From Chryseobacterium takakiae (GTDB lineage Bacteria > Bacteroidota > Bacteroidia > Flavobacteriales > Weeksellaceae): 64,000 nucleotides of DNA. The notes under the pieces are model-generated. The model did not search any database. It was not told the origin of the DNA and saw only the letters and a list, made by a program, of their open reading frames with translations. The translations under genes were made by a program, and so were the position numbers. This document shows positions 50,356 to 60,177 of this stretch, piece after piece (position 1 is the first letter of the stretch; each line of letters begins with the position of its first letter). Location: positions 62,001-126,000 of the forward strand of contig NZ_FQVO01000003.1 of the NCBI RefSeq assembly GCF_900129385.1, read 5' to 3'.

Positions 50356-52158
50356 ATGTTTAACATTGAAACGTTAAGGTCAAAATCCGTAACGGAGCTG
50401 ACTAAAATCTTAAAGGATTTGGGCGTTAAAGTTGCAAGAAACAGCACTGAAAATGACAAAATCTTTGCAATTCTTGACTTTCAGGCATCGAATCCCAAAG
50501 TGGCAAAAGAATATTTCAACGCCACAGAAAGCAGTATAGCTGCTGAAGAGAAAGCCACTGAAAAACCTGCGAAAGCACCTGCAAGAAAAGCAGCCCCGAA
50601 AAAAACGGCAGCCAAGCCCAAAACAGAGGCTAAAGCGGAACAAAACCAAAAAGCTGAAGAAAAAACGGAAGCAGAAGAGAAACCTTTACAGGAGCCTGCC
50701 CAGGAAGAGGTAAAAGCAGAATCGGCAGAAATAACAGAAGATACTTCAGCACCGGCTGCAAAGAAAAAAAGGAAAAGAGTTTCCACAGCAAATGCACCTG
50801 TAACAGAAACACCGCAGGAAAAACCGGAAGCCCATAAAAACACAGAATCTCCAGAACCTGCTCCGGCAGAAGAAAGGCCAAACAATCCTCAGACTCAGGC
50901 CAGATCCCAAAAAGGACAACACAACAATCCGCACAACAACGGAAATCAGAATAAAAACCAGAACCATAATCAGAATAAGCAGCAACAACAGCAGCATTCT
51001 GAAAGAAATGATGAACACCCGGAACAAAAAAAGGAGTTCAGTTTCGACGGAATGGTAAGTATTGAAGGGGTACTGGAAATTTTACCGGATAACTACGGCT
51101 TCCTTCGTTCATCAGATTTCAGCTATATTTCTTCACCGGATGATGTGTATGTTTCTACAGCGCAGATCAGGAATTTCGGATTAAAAACAGGAGATACCGT
51201 AAAAGGGATTGTAAGATTACCAAAAGAAGGTGAAAAGTATTTCTCTTTATTAAAGCCAACAGAAGTTAACGGACGTGATTTAGCGTTCATTAAGGATCGT
51301 GTTGCTTTTGAATATTTAACACCGCTTTTCCCGGAAGAAAAATTTAATCTGGCAGGAAAAGGGTCTACAATTTCTACAAGAGTAGTAGATTTGTTTGCGC
51401 CTATCGGAAAAGGACAAAGAGCAATGATTGTTGCCCAGCCGAAAACCGGTAAAACCATGCTTTTGAAAGATATTGCCAACTCTATTGCAGCCAATCATCC
51501 TGAAGTTTATATGATGGTGCTTCTTATCGACGAAAGGCCTGAAGAGGTAACCGATATGGAAAGAAGCGTCAATGCGGAAGTAATTGCATCAACCTTTGAT
51601 GAAGCGGCAGAGAAACATGTAAAAGTAGCCAATCTCGTGTTGGCAAAAGCTCAGAGAATGGTAGAATGTGGTCATGATGTTGTTATTCTGTTAGATTCCA
51701 TCACAAGATTAGCAAGAGCATATAATACCGTAACACCGGCTTCAGGAAAAGTGCTTTCCGGAGGGGTGGATGCCAATGCGCTGCACAGGCCGAAAAGATT
51801 CTTCGGGGCGGCAAGAAAAATTGAAGGCGGAGGCTCTTTAACGATTATTGCAACGGCACTTATTGATACAGGTTCTAAAATGGATGAGGTAATCTTTGAG
51901 GAATTCAAAGGGACAGGAAATATGGAGCTTCAGCTGGACAGAAAAATTGCCAACAGAAGAATTTATCCTGCGATCGATCTTGTGGCTTCAAGCACCCGTA
52001 GAGACGATTTGCTTCTTGATGAGGTTACGTCACAGAGAATGTGGATTTTAAGAAAATATCTTTCTGAAATGAATCCTATTGAAGCAATGGAATTTGTGGA
52101 TAAAAACATCAAAGGAACTCTTAACAATGAGGAATTCCTGATGTCAATGAATAAATAA
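50356..52158 (+). CDS. rho: Transcription termination factor Rho with a disordered insert
   Basis: 600 residues from ATG 50356 ([10 protein letters not shown]); the frame opens at 50245 but that part overlaps the promoter. N-terminal helical domain (1-50), then a disordered insert of about 180 residues rich in Ala, Lys, Glu and Pro, then Asn, Gln and His ([17 protein letters not shown]). The RNA-binding cold-shock fold ([10 protein letters not shown], near 238), the P-loop QPKTGKTML (near 360), [12 protein letters not shown] (near 391) and [12 protein letters not shown] (near 443) follow. Rho unwinds RNA to end transcription. Inserts of this type in Bacteroidota Rho are reported to drive condensate formation. 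Confidence 0.95.
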   Translation: MFNIETLRSKSVTELTKILKDLGVKVARNSTENDKIFAILDFQASNPKVAKEYFNATESSIAAEEKATEKPAKAPARKAAPKKTAAKPKTEAKAEQNQKAEEKTEAEEKPLQEPAQEEVKAESAEITEDTSAPAAKKKRKRVSTANAPVTETPQEKPEAHKNTESPEPAPAEERPNNPQTQARSQKGQHNNPHNNGNQNKNQNHNQNKQQQQQHSERNDEHPEQKKEFSFDGMVSIEGVLEILPDNYGFLRSSDFSYISSPDDVYVSTAQIRNFGLKTGDTVKGIVRLPKEGEKYFSLLKPTEVNGRDLAFIKDRVAFEYLTPLFPEEKFNLAGKGSTISTRVVDLFAPIGKGQRAMIVAQPKTGKTMLLKDIANSIAANHPEVYMMVLLIDERPEEVTDMERSVNAEVIASTFDEAAEKHVKVANLVLAKAQRMVECGHDVVILLDSITRLARAYNTVTPASGKVLSGGVDANALHRPKRFFGAARKIEGGGSLTIIATALIDTGSKMDEVIFEEFKGTGNMELQLDRKIANRRIYPAIDLVASSTRRDDLLLDEVTSQRMWILRKYLSEMNPIEAMEFVDKNIKGTLNNEEFLMSMNK

Positions 52159-52181
52159 TAATTAATTTATTTGTTAATTAG

Positions 52182-52213
52182 AAAGCACGGATCAATTGGT
52201 TCGTGCTTTTTTT
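52182..52213 (+). terminator. Terminator after rho
   Basis: Stem AAAGCACG/CGTGCTTT (52182-52189 with 52202-52209) plus T7. Confidence 0.82.
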
Positions 52214-52235
52214 ATTTTAATCCATATCATTAACT

Positions 52236-52291
52236 TCTCACCTCTCACCTCTCACTTCTCACTTCTCACTTCTTACATCTTACTTCTCACT
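52236..52291. repeat. Heptanucleotide tandem repeat, eight copies
   Basis: Eight tandem heptamers of the form TCTCACY (with TCTTACA and TCTTACT variants at copies six and seven) cover 52236-52291 without a break. The tract is pure pyrimidine plus A on this strand. It lies between the rho terminator and the sodA promoter. Confidence 0.88.
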
Positions 52292-52358
52292 TTTACTAAT
52301 ACAATTCATTCCAACTCAATATATCAATGTTAAAGATTTATTAAAGTAATGCCTGTTT

Positions 52359-52390
52359 TTTGAATGTAGGCTTATTTATGGTTAAATTTG
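52359..52390 (+). promoter_or_regulatory. Promoter of sodA
   Basis: TTTG at 52359-52362, a 20-base spacer, and TAAATTTG at 52383-52390, a textbook Bacteroidota promoter; leader about 20 nt. Confidence 0.75.
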
Positions 52391-52415
52391 GGTTAATAAC
52401 ATTAAAAATAAAAAT

Positions 52416-53012
52416 ATGTCATTTGAATTACCAAAACTAGGATATGCTTACGACGCATTGGAGCCCACAATTGATGCAAAAACAATGGAAATTCACCATA
52501 CAAAACATCATCAGGCATATATCGATAATTTGAACAATGCCATCAAAGGAACTGATCTTGAAGGGAAATCAATCGAAGAAATCTGCCAGGCAGGAACTGA
52601 TAAGCCGGCGGTTAGAAATAACGGAGGAGGACATTTCAACCATACTTTATTCTGGGAAATTTTAACCCCGGGAGGAAGCAAAGAACCTGTGGGAAATGTA
52701 AAAGCTGCTATTGAAACTTACGGAGGTTTTGATAAATTCAAAACTGATTTTTCCGATGCTGCTAAAACAAGATTCGGTTCAGGATGGGCATGGTTGGTAA
52801 AAAATACTGACGGTTCTGTTTCTGTAACCTCTACACCAAACCAGGACAATCCTTTAATGCCAGTTGCAGATGTGAAAGGAACTCCGGTGTTAGGTCTTGA
52901 TGTTTGGGAACATGCTTATTACCTAAACTATCAGAACAGAAGACCAGACTATGTAGCTGCATTTTTCGATGTGGTAAACTGGGATAAAGTGGAGGAATTA
53001 TTCAACAAATAA
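52416..53012 (+). CDS. sodA: Superoxide dismutase, manganese type
   Basis: 198 residues, single Fe/Mn SOD chain, cytoplasmic (no signal). Metal ligands: His in [12 protein letters not shown] (near 27), His in [10 protein letters not shown] (near 74), Asp and His in [20 protein letters not shown] (near 160). The Gln of the PNQDNPLM loop near 146 favours manganese over iron; cambialistic use is possible. A canonical promoter lies just upstream and a terminator follows, so it is monocistronic. Confidence 0.94.
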   Translation: MSFELPKLGYAYDALEPTIDAKTMEIHHTKHHQAYIDNLNNAIKGTDLEGKSIEEICQAGTDKPAVRNNGGGHFNHTLFWEILTPGGSKEPVGNVKAAIETYGGFDKFKTDFSDAAKTRFGSGWAWLVKNTDGSVSVTSTPNQDNPLMPVADVKGTPVLGLDVWEHAYYLNYQNRRPDYVAAFFDVVNWDKVEELFNK

Positions 53013-53035
53013 TTAAAACTATTCATAAAAACAAG

Positions 53036-53066
53036 AAAGGTTCAGAATTGCTCTGAACCTTTTTTA
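53036..53066. terminator. Terminator after sodA
   Basis: Stem AAAGGTTCAGA/TCTGAACCTTT (about 53036-53046 with 53052-53062) plus T run; it touches the end of the convergent DUF6146 gene. Confidence 0.85.
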
Positions 53067-53486
53067 ATATCTCGTAGTATCGCTTCCTGAAAGCCCATTC
53101 ATCCTCAATCCGTACCTCCAATTAACATAGGCGAAAACCTGGTATAATTTATATTCAAACTTTATCCCGTAATTTTCCTTAGGATCATAATCGATGGAAG
53201 ATTCTATAATATTTCGATATCTTCCTGAAAAAAAGTAGGAATTCCATTCACTTACCAACAGCGTATTTTTTGTTTTAAGATAAGATTCCGAATATTGGGT
53301 GATAGGTTTTGCAACCGCGCTCATGAAATAATCAAACTGCGTGTCAATTACCGTAAGATCCCACTCGCCATCGTCGTTTTTAGATGGTTTCATTTCGGAT
53401 TTTTCCTTGTTGTTTTTAGGATTATCCTGAACCATGCAGCTGAATGGCAGGAGAATAGTGATTATGATAAGGATTAAATTTTTCAT
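53064..53486 (-). CDS. DUF6146 lipoprotein
   Basis: 140 residues from ATG 53484-53486. Lipoprotein signal with Cys near 17 (LPFSC), a Lys/Asn-rich linker, then the DUF6146 pattern: DLTVIDTQFDYFMSAVAKPITQYSESYL and EWNSYF...SSIDYDPKENYGI..EYKLY. Function unknown; cell envelope. It precedes nothing on its strand and ends in the sodA terminator. A terminator for the next gene lies just beyond its start. Confidence 0.78.
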   Translation of the reverse strand: MKNLILIIITILLPFSCMVQDNPKNNKEKSEMKPSKNDDGEWDLTVIDTQFDYFMSAVAKPITQYSESYLKTKNTLLVSEWNSYFFSGRYRNIIESSIDYDPKENYGIKFEYKLYQVFAYVNWRYGLRMNGLSGSDTTRY

Positions 53487-53495
53487 ATACATAAA

Positions 53496-53528
53496 GGTAC
53501 ACAAAAAAAGCACTCAAAATGAGTGCTT
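53496..53528 (-). terminator. Terminator after the exported nuclease/phosphatase gene
   Basis: Perfect 9-bp stem AAGCACTCA/TGAGTGCTT (53508-53516 with 53520-53528) followed on the minus strand by TTTTT. Confidence 0.85.
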
Positions 53529-53531
53529 ATT

Positions 53532-54722
53532 CTATGGTTCTTTCTGAAGAACTACAAACGCCGGAAAATGGTCGCTGTATCCTCCTGTAAACTGATCGCC
53601 ATTCCAGGACCTGAAGGGATATCCTTTATAATTCCCTTCCTTATTCACAAGATAAGGTGGCGCGAAGATTTCTGCTTTGTACACTGAATATTCTTTTGTT
53701 ACCTGATCTGAGATTAAATTTTTAGAAACAATAATCTGGTCAAATAAATTCGGGGCATCCTGATAAGCCAGTGATGCAACTCCTTTTTTGTACAAAGGAT
53801 ACATCAAATTGAGATATGGTGTTGTTTCATTTAAATCTTTCGGACTTGGCTGGGCTTTCAGGTAATTTTTTAAGCTTGAACTTACCGGATCATCATTAAA
53901 GTCGCCCATCGCAAAAAGTTTTGTAGAAGGATCTGCTGCCCTTACGCTGTCCATTTGTTGTTTCAATAAAGCGGCTGCGGCATTTCTTTTAGGAAGGGAA
54001 GCTGCTTCACCACCTCTTCTTGAAGGCCAGTGGTTCATGAAAAATGCTACTTTTTCGTTATCGAGAAAACCGGTAACAACCAGGATGTCTCTTGTGTATT
54101 CTCTTTTTCCATTATCACCGAAAACTTTCAGCTCTTTTTTTAACGAATTGGTAGGCGTAAATCTTCTTTTCTGATAGATAAGTGCCACATCAATTCCTCT
54201 GTAATCATAGGAATTATAATGGATGATACCGTAATCGTATTTCTTTAAGGCCGGTTCTTTGATAAGATCTTCAATTACCTGTCTGTTTTCAACCTCGATA
54301 AGTCCGACAACTGCAGGAGCGGTTTTAGTATATTGTGCGCCCATTTCGGAGATTACCTTTGCTTCATTGGCAAGCTTGGCCTTATAAATTTTAGTATTGT
54401 AATTTTTGGGGCTCTGAGGCGTAAATTCTTCCGAACCGCTTTGGTATCTTACTGCTTTTTTACCCGCTAATGCACCATCACTCCATACGCCGTCATATTT
54501 TTCGGCTTCTAAAAATTTGATAGAATCCAAGGGAATACTTCTGTGGAATGCAGGGTTTTTAATGTCCTTTGTTCCGTCGATATAATCTGCCGAACGTATA
54601 GTGTCCCAGAGGTTTTCTACATTCAGAAATCCCACTGTTGCTACCTTTCTCAGTTTTCCCTGTTGTTGAGAGAATGCCATCACTGATAGAAAGATGGCCA
54701 GGAAACTTGAAAATCTCTTCAT
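53532..54722 (-). CDS. Exported endonuclease/exonuclease/phosphatase family protein
   Basis: 396 residues with a signal peptide (cut near FSQ). The DNase I-like fold motifs are all visible: GFLNVENLWDT (near 31-41), GLIEVEN with the metal-binding Glu (near 144), MNHWPSRRGGE (near 228), AMGDFNDDP (near 266-274) and GGYSDHFP (near 380). It may be a periplasmic or secreted nuclease or a phosphodiesterase. Divergent from a TonB receptor and DUF5689 lipoprotein, a set that would suit uptake of phosphate or nucleic-acid breakdown products; that link is inference. Confidence 0.87.
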   Translation of the reverse strand: MKRFSSFLAIFLSVMAFSQQQGKLRKVATVGFLNVENLWDTIRSADYIDGTKDIKNPAFHRSIPLDSIKFLEAEKYDGVWSDGALAGKKAVRYQSGSEEFTPQSPKNYNTKIYKAKLANEAKVISEMGAQYTKTAPAVVGLIEVENRQVIEDLIKEPALKKYDYGIIHYNSYDYRGIDVALIYQKRRFTPTNSLKKELKVFGDNGKREYTRDILVVTGFLDNEKVAFFMNHWPSRRGGEAASLPKRNAAAALLKQQMDSVRAADPSTKLFAMGDFNDDPVSSSLKNYLKAQPSPKDLNETTPYLNLMYPLYKKGVASLAYQDAPNLFDQIIVSKNLISDQVTKEYSVYKAEIFAPPYLVNKEGNYKGYPFRSWNGDQFTGGYSDHFPAFVVLQKEP

Positions 54723-54970
54723 TATCTTAGAGTTATTATTAATATTATTTAATCTGCAAATTTACTTTTTTTTAATTGATGATATTTTAAATATTTGTAA
54801 ATTTCAGATGTTACGGTTATGTTTTTACTTATAATCATTCTTAAAAGTTTGCAATGTTAAGAAAAAATAACCTGAAAAACATTGTAGATTATAAATTTTG
54901 ACTAAATTTGCCTCCCCAACTTTTAAACTGTTGAGAATTAATAAGAAAAGTATTTAAAATAAATATACTC

Positions 54971-57850
54971 ATGATTAAAAAACTATCATTAGTCTCTTTA
55001 TTTACTCTGCTTCCAGCTTCATATTATTTTGCGCAAACAACTGTCTCTGCGTATCTGAAAGATGCTGATGGAAAGCCTGTTGAAAGGGCAGAAGTAGATC
55101 TAAAAGGGAAGGACAATGATGTAACGGCAGACAAAATAGGATATTTCCAGTTTGTAGATCTTATGCCGGGACATTACCAAATTGTGATTACCAAACCGAA
55201 TTATGAAACAAAAGTAATGGAGTTTGATGTAATGGACAGTGAGAGGAAAAAGGATTTGGGAGTAATTACTCTTTATTCTACACTTACAAACGCGGATCAG
55301 GGTTTAGCAATTATTGACAGTGATGATGAAAGTGATGAAAGCAGCAACCAGGTTTCCACGGTAGGCCTGCTGCAGTCTTCGCAGGATGTGTTCAACAGAA
55401 TTGCAGCGTTTGATTTAGGTTTTTACTGGTTCCGTCCGAGAGGCATTGATGGCAGAACGGGAGAAACGATGATGAATGGGGTGTCCATGGTAAAATCAGA
55501 TAATGGTAATGTAGATTTCAGCAACTGGGGAGGCCTCAATGAAATTACAAGATATCCTGAAATCGCAACCAACCATTCTCCGTCAGAATATGCATTCGGT
55601 GGAAACAGCGGGGTTATTTATAAAAATACGAAAGCCAGTGAGTACAGAAAAGGTTTTCAGTTTACGCAATCGTTAACCAACAGAAACTATAGAAACAGAA
55701 CATCCCTTCGATACAGCTCAGGAATGGGCAAAAGCGGTTGGGCGTTCACTTTGATGGGAGCGAGAAGATGGGCTGAAGAAGGCATCCAGGAAGGAACATT
55801 CTATGATGCCTACGGAACGTATCTGGGCGTTGAGAAAAAATTCAGTGATAAACATACGATGACTTTCAATTTCATCGGTTCTCCATACAGAAGATCTACT
55901 GCAAGTCCGAGTACTCAGGAAGTTTATGATTATAGGGGTGTGCATTACAATTCTTACTGGGGATGGCAGGATGGAGAAAAGAGAAGCGAAAGGGTAAGAA
56001 AAGGTTTCCAGCCAATCTTCCAGTTACAGGATTTCTGGAAGATCAATAAAAACTCAAGTCTTTGGACTACGGTTTCTTATCAGCTTGGTAAAGACAGAGG
56101 TTCCCGCTTAGACTGGAATGGTGTAACCAATCCGTCTCCAACATACTATAGAAATCTACCGAGCTACTATCTCAACAGTATTATTTATAATGCAACCAAT
56201 AATCCGCAGTTTACACCAAGTCAGTTTACTTCTTTAATTGACGGGTACAATACAAGCATGAACAGCTGGGTAAACGGAGATCCGGAAGTTACGCAGATTA
56301 ATTGGGACAGAATTTATAGAAATAATATGAAGACTGATGTTGTAGATCAGGCTGAAATGTCCAGACTTTACGGATTAAACGGAAAACGATCAAAAGTTTA
56401 TCTGGTTGATGATGTAAGCGATGATAAAATATTTAATGCCGGAACGCACTATACCTACAACTTCAATGACCGTACGAAATTTATTTTAAACGTTTCTTAT
56501 CAAAACTACAGATCTGAACTTTACCGTGAAGTGAAGGACCTTTTAGGAGGAGATTATGCGATTAACGTAGATCCTTTTAAAGAAACGGCAAAACCGGGAT
56601 CTACAGGATTCTACAATACGCTGGATTCTAATGTTGAGGTGAAGGTTGGAGACCGTATGATGTACAACTATATTCTCAGAAGACAGGAGGCAAAAGTGAA
56701 TCCTGGGCTTAAATTTTCGACTGGAAATTTTGATGTTTTTGTTTCTGCGTTGGCAGGTTATTCTTCTTCAAGCAGAGAAGGGTTGTTTAAGCACTATCTA
56801 TATGAAAATTCTTACGGGAAAAGCAAGGATTATAATTTCTGGAATTTTGGTCTGAAAGGACAGGTTATTTACCGAATCAATGGTAGAAACTTCCTGGTAT
56901 ATAACGGAGCAATGTTCAATCAGGCGCCGTTCCTTGAAGATTTGTTTATTAATCCGAGAATTAATGCTCTTGTAAATCCTACCATCAGAAGTACGGTATA
57001 CACAGCAAATGATTTAAGTTATGTTATAAGTACACCTTTTCTGAAAGTAAGAGCTACAGCTTATTTGGTTGGTACTCAAAATGAAACAAATGTACAGCGA
57101 TTCTTTGCCGATGGTATTCAGTTAAATAACACAAATCCGGATGGGACCGTTTCTCAGGTTCAGAGTGCTTTTGTAACACAGGTAATGTCTAATGTTGAGA
57201 AAAGAAACATGGGCGCCGAATTGGGGGTTGATGTTAAAGTATTACCAACCTTATCCTTACAAGGATTAGCAAGCTACGGACAGTTCGTGTACAGAAACAA
57301 TCCGGATGTTTATTTGGTATCTGATGCCTCGGGAAGCAGTGTTACTTCATTCGGAAAAGCTTATATTAAAAACTATAAGCAGGGAGGTACGCCTCAGCAG
57401 GCTTTCTCTTTAGGCTTCCGTTACAACAGCCCGAAATACTGGTGGATAGGTGCCAACTGGAATTATCTGGATGATAATTATCTGGATCCGGCCCCGGCAT
57501 TAAGAACCAATAATTTTATTCAGAATGCATATTCAAGCACGCCGTATTTAGGTCTTACAAATGATGACGTACGAGATTTGCTTAAGCCGGTAAAACTTCC
57601 TTCTGCATTTTTCTTAAATGCCAATGTCGGAAAATCTTTTGTATTCGGAAAATATTATCTTTTAATCACGGCATCTGTTAATAATATTTTAGATAATAAA
57701 AAATACATTACAGGTGGCTTTGAGCAGACAAGGGAGACTAAAGCTGTTGATTTTGCTACAGATTATCTTAGTCCAACCCCTTCTTTCGGACCAAAATACT
57801 GGTACAATCAGGGACGTTCTTATTTTGTTAATTTACAATTCAGATTCTAA
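54971..57850 (+). CDS. TonB-dependent receptor with N-terminal carboxypeptidase-regulatory-like domain
   Basis: 959 residues: signal peptide (cut near FAQ), a CarboxypepD_reg-like beta-sandwich (25-100, VSAYLKDADGKPVERAEVDLKG), a Ser/Asp-rich linker, a plug (about 120-230) and an outer-membrane barrel to the terminal Phe (FVNLQFRF). It imports an unknown substrate. The DUF5689 lipoprotein gene starts 16 bases after its stop, like SusC/SusD-style pairs but with a different lipoprotein. TAAATTTG at 54903-54910 may be its -7 box. Confidence 0.88.
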   Translation: MIKKLSLVSLFTLLPASYYFAQTTVSAYLKDADGKPVERAEVDLKGKDNDVTADKIGYFQFVDLMPGHYQIVITKPNYETKVMEFDVMDSERKKDLGVITLYSTLTNADQGLAIIDSDDESDESSNQVSTVGLLQSSQDVFNRIAAFDLGFYWFRPRGIDGRTGETMMNGVSMVKSDNGNVDFSNWGGLNEITRYPEIATNHSPSEYAFGGNSGVIYKNTKASEYRKGFQFTQSLTNRNYRNRTSLRYSSGMGKSGWAFTLMGARRWAEEGIQEGTFYDAYGTYLGVEKKFSDKHTMTFNFIGSPYRRSTASPSTQEVYDYRGVHYNSYWGWQDGEKRSERVRKGFQPIFQLQDFWKINKNSSLWTTVSYQLGKDRGSRLDWNGVTNPSPTYYRNLPSYYLNSIIYNATNNPQFTPSQFTSLIDGYNTSMNSWVNGDPEVTQINWDRIYRNNMKTDVVDQAEMSRLYGLNGKRSKVYLVDDVSDDKIFNAGTHYTYNFNDRTKFILNVSYQNYRSELYREVKDLLGGDYAINVDPFKETAKPGSTGFYNTLDSNVEVKVGDRMMYNYILRRQEAKVNPGLKFSTGNFDVFVSALAGYSSSSREGLFKHYLYENSYGKSKDYNFWNFGLKGQVIYRINGRNFLVYNGAMFNQAPFLEDLFINPRINALVNPTIRSTVYTANDLSYVISTPFLKVRATAYLVGTQNETNVQRFFADGIQLNNTNPDGTVSQVQSAFVTQVMSNVEKRNMGAELGVDVKVLPTLSLQGLASYGQFVYRNNPDVYLVSDASGSSVTSFGKAYIKNYKQGGTPQQAFSLGFRYNSPKYWWIGANWNYLDDNYLDPAPALRTNNFIQNAYSSTPYLGLTNDDVRDLLKPVKLPSAFFLNANVGKSFVFGKYYLLITASVNNILDNKKYITGGFEQTRETKAVDFATDYLSPTPSFGPKYWYNQGRSYFVNLQFRF

Positions 57851-57866
57851 TAAAAATAAAACAATT

Positions 57867-59264
57867 ATGAATAATATCACTAATTTTTTAAAAACGGCAT
57901 TTCTGGCAGTAGGAGTATTGTCTGTTGTGTCCTCTTGCGTGAAGAATGACGAGTGGGAAACACCTCCAATCGAATGTTCAAATAAATTTCCGGAGCCTAC
58001 TATTGCAATGGCTGACTTCGTTGCTCAAACTCCTTCTTCAGGATATAAATTGATTACTACGGATCAAATTTTCGACGGTTATATCGTTTCATCCGATGAG
58101 CAGGGAAATTTCTATAAAACCATTTCCTTTCAGGATAAAACTTCAAACCCTACTGTTGGGCTACAGATTGAAGTAGATAAGTCAAGTAATTTTGCAGATT
58201 TCCCGGTGGGAGCACACATCAGAATTAATGCTAAAGGATTACGTCTGGGTACAGACCGAGGCACAATCAAATTAGGTTCTGAAGATCCTGTATATGCAAT
58301 CGGAAGAGTTCCTCAGGCTCTTGTCGGAAGATATATGTCCGGCGTTTGTAACGGAAACGGACTGGATATCCAGACGATTGTTCCTAAGCAGCTTGCATCG
58401 TTGGCTGAAGCTAAAAACCCTGCTTTAATCAATACTTTGGTTACTGTACCGGATGTTCAGTTTAATATTGCTGAAATTTATCCTACTGTGAAAAAATATA
58501 TCGATTACGATGCGGGAGGCCAGGGATTAGATACCGACAGAAATATTGAGGATAAATTAGGAAACTCTGCGGTGATCAGAAATTCGGGCTTCTTTAAAAC
58601 CGGAGGAGAGCTTCTTCCTACAGGAAATGGAAATATCACTTTCGTAGTAAGCCGTTATAATTCAACCTGGCAGATGCTTATCAGAAGTATTTCGGATATT
58701 AAGTTTACAGGAACAAGAGTAGATGCTACACCGCCAAAAGGAGGTACGGCCATCACTTATTCAGGATCTTTCCTTGAAAATTTTGAAAGTTATCCTACTA
58801 ATCCTACCAATCTTGAAGTATATCCTAAATATGTAAACGATCCTGTTTTAGGAAACAGATATTGGCAGCTGAAAACCTTCAGTAACAATAAATATATTCA
58901 GCTTGGAGCAAATTCAGGTTCAGGACCATATGTCACCTATTTTGCGGTGCCTGTTGATTTTACGGCTGCAAATAATTTGAAGTTTGATGTAAACGTAGGA
59001 TTCTTCAACGGGAATGCTTTAAAAGTATATTACACGACAAACTATACTCCGCTGGGAGATATTACACAGGCTACCAAAACAGATATTACTTCTGCATTTA
59101 CAATTCCTGTACTTCCTACAAGCGGATACGGAACTTTAACACCTGCAGGTACTTACAGTTTCCCAGCTACCTTAACGGGTAACGGATTTATTTTATTCGA
59201 ATATTCCGGAAACGGAAGTGGTGTTACTACTACCATTCAGCTGGATAATATTCAGGTTCAGTAA
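57867..59264 (+). CDS. DUF5689 lipoprotein, partner of the TonB receptor
   Basis: 465 residues from ATG 57867; the frame is open 51 codons further up inside the receptor gene, but only this Met starts a lipoprotein signal (VVSSC, Cys near 24). DUF5689 (about 45-250) has an OB-like beta pattern, DGYIVSSDEQGNFYKTISFQD. The C-terminal half (from about 300, ENFESYP ... YWQLKTF) resembles choice-of-anchor J/DUF5017 jellyroll domains. It probably acts on the cell surface as the substrate-binding partner of the receptor. Confidence 0.82.
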   Translation: MNNITNFLKTAFLAVGVLSVVSSCVKNDEWETPPIECSNKFPEPTIAMADFVAQTPSSGYKLITTDQIFDGYIVSSDEQGNFYKTISFQDKTSNPTVGLQIEVDKSSNFADFPVGAHIRINAKGLRLGTDRGTIKLGSEDPVYAIGRVPQALVGRYMSGVCNGNGLDIQTIVPKQLASLAEAKNPALINTLVTVPDVQFNIAEIYPTVKKYIDYDAGGQGLDTDRNIEDKLGNSAVIRNSGFFKTGGELLPTGNGNITFVVSRYNSTWQMLIRSISDIKFTGTRVDATPPKGGTAITYSGSFLENFESYPTNPTNLEVYPKYVNDPVLGNRYWQLKTFSNNKYIQLGANSGSGPYVTYFAVPVDFTAANNLKFDVNVGFFNGNALKVYYTTNYTPLGDITQATKTDITSAFTIPVLPTSGYGTLTPAGTYSFPATLTGNGFILFEYSGNGSGVTTTIQLDNIQVQ

Positions 59265-59284
59265 GATTTATGTTTAAATATTAT

Positions 59285-59316
59285 AAAGACTGTCCAATAA
59301 GGACAGTCTTTTTTAT
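59285..59316 (+). terminator. Terminator after the receptor-DUF5689 operon
   Basis: Perfect 11-bp stem AAAGACTGTCC/GGACAGTCTTT (59285-59295 with 59301-59311) plus T run. Confidence 0.88.
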
Positions 59317-59354
59317 TTCAATGATTTTAAATTCATAAAAGGATCAAGTTTGCC

Positions 59355-59903
59355 TTATTTTACTGTAATCGTTGGATCCCAGTAATAATAACCAAATAAT
59401 ATCTGATTATTACTATTATTTGGATCTAGCTGATAGAGTGCAAATTGTACATAGAAATTCTCAGTTCCGGTATTTCTTACTTTAGAATCGAAGCTTGAGA
59501 ATGTAATATTGGCAGTATTTGCAGGTAGCCCGTTTGCCGAATTATAATTGGGAACCACAGCCTGTTGTCTCGTTACAGCATCATATACAAATGTGTTAAA
59601 TACCTGATCGCCGGACCAGTATTTAATATTGTATATAATTACTGCATCATCTGAATTCTGAGATATTGAAGTGCTTCTGAAAGACACTTCATCCCCTGCC
59701 TTTGCACTGAAATTTAGATCTGCGGTACCCTGTCCTGAAAGTGCATTTGTGTTTGATACAATCATATGCTGACTGTTGTGATCAATTCCTGTCGGGTTGT
59801 TGGGATCCTGACTTGGATTCGGATAATTTGACTTTACATAGTCGGTGTCAATTACTACCAAGACATCAATCTCCTGGCTCGATGAGTTTAATTCTAAGTC
59901 CAT
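59355..59903 (-). CDS. PixA/AidA-family inclusion body protein
   Basis: 182 residues, no signal peptide. It fits the PixA/AidA family: DVLVVIDTDYVKSNYPNPSQDPNNPTGI near the N-terminus, QHMIVSN, GTADLNFSAKAGDEVSFRSTS, and an ending FGYYYWDPTITVK. PixA forms crystalline inclusions in Xenorhabdus; AidA is quorum-regulated in beta-proteobacteria; the biochemical role is unknown. It has its own -7 box (TAAATTTG, 60010-60017) and a leader of about 100 nt. Confidence 0.8.
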   Translation of the reverse strand: MDLELNSSSQEIDVLVVIDTDYVKSNYPNPSQDPNNPTGIDHNSQHMIVSNTNALSGQGTADLNFSAKAGDEVSFRSTSISQNSDDAVIIYNIKYWSGDQVFNTFVYDAVTRQQAVVPNYNSANGLPANTANITFSSFDSKVRNTGTENFYVQFALYQLDPNNSNNQILFGYYYWDPTITVK

Positions 59904-60009
59904 TGTATTATTTTGTTTTTGGTTTTCCTACTCGTTTGGCTTTTCGGAAACCGCCTCGTTATTTATAGTGGTTTCTGATCTCCACTTTTGGTTGTGTAAT
60001 ATTACATAG

Positions 60010-60017
60010 CAAATTTA
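60010..60017 (-). promoter_or_regulatory. Likely -7 box of the PixA-like gene
   Basis: TAAATTTG on the minus strand; the remainder of the 274-base gap (59904-60177) holds this promoter and the terminator of the preceding gene, nothing else seen. Confidence 0.5.
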
Positions 60018-60125
60018 TATGTTTGTAAATGAGAATGATAGAGTATAAATGCTGAAATTTTATTTGCGTATTTTTACGCAATAAATCCCTGTATGATGAT
60101 ATTTTAGGATGATTTATATTAAATG

Positions 60126-60155
60126 AAAATAAAAGCCACCGCATCTGCAGTGGCT
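60126..60155 (-). terminator. Terminator after the DUF6702-like gene
   Basis: Stem AGCCAC/GTGGCT (60134-60139 with 60150-60155) followed by TTTATTTTC on the minus strand. Confidence 0.65.
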
Positions 60156-60177
60156 ATATAATATTATATTTTTAAAA

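Noticed and set aside
50481..51027. Long minus-strand open frames inside rho
   Set aside because: They are the antisense of the low-complexity Lys/Glu/Ala and Asn/Gln insert, giving Phe/Leu/Ser-rich nonsense; no promoter.
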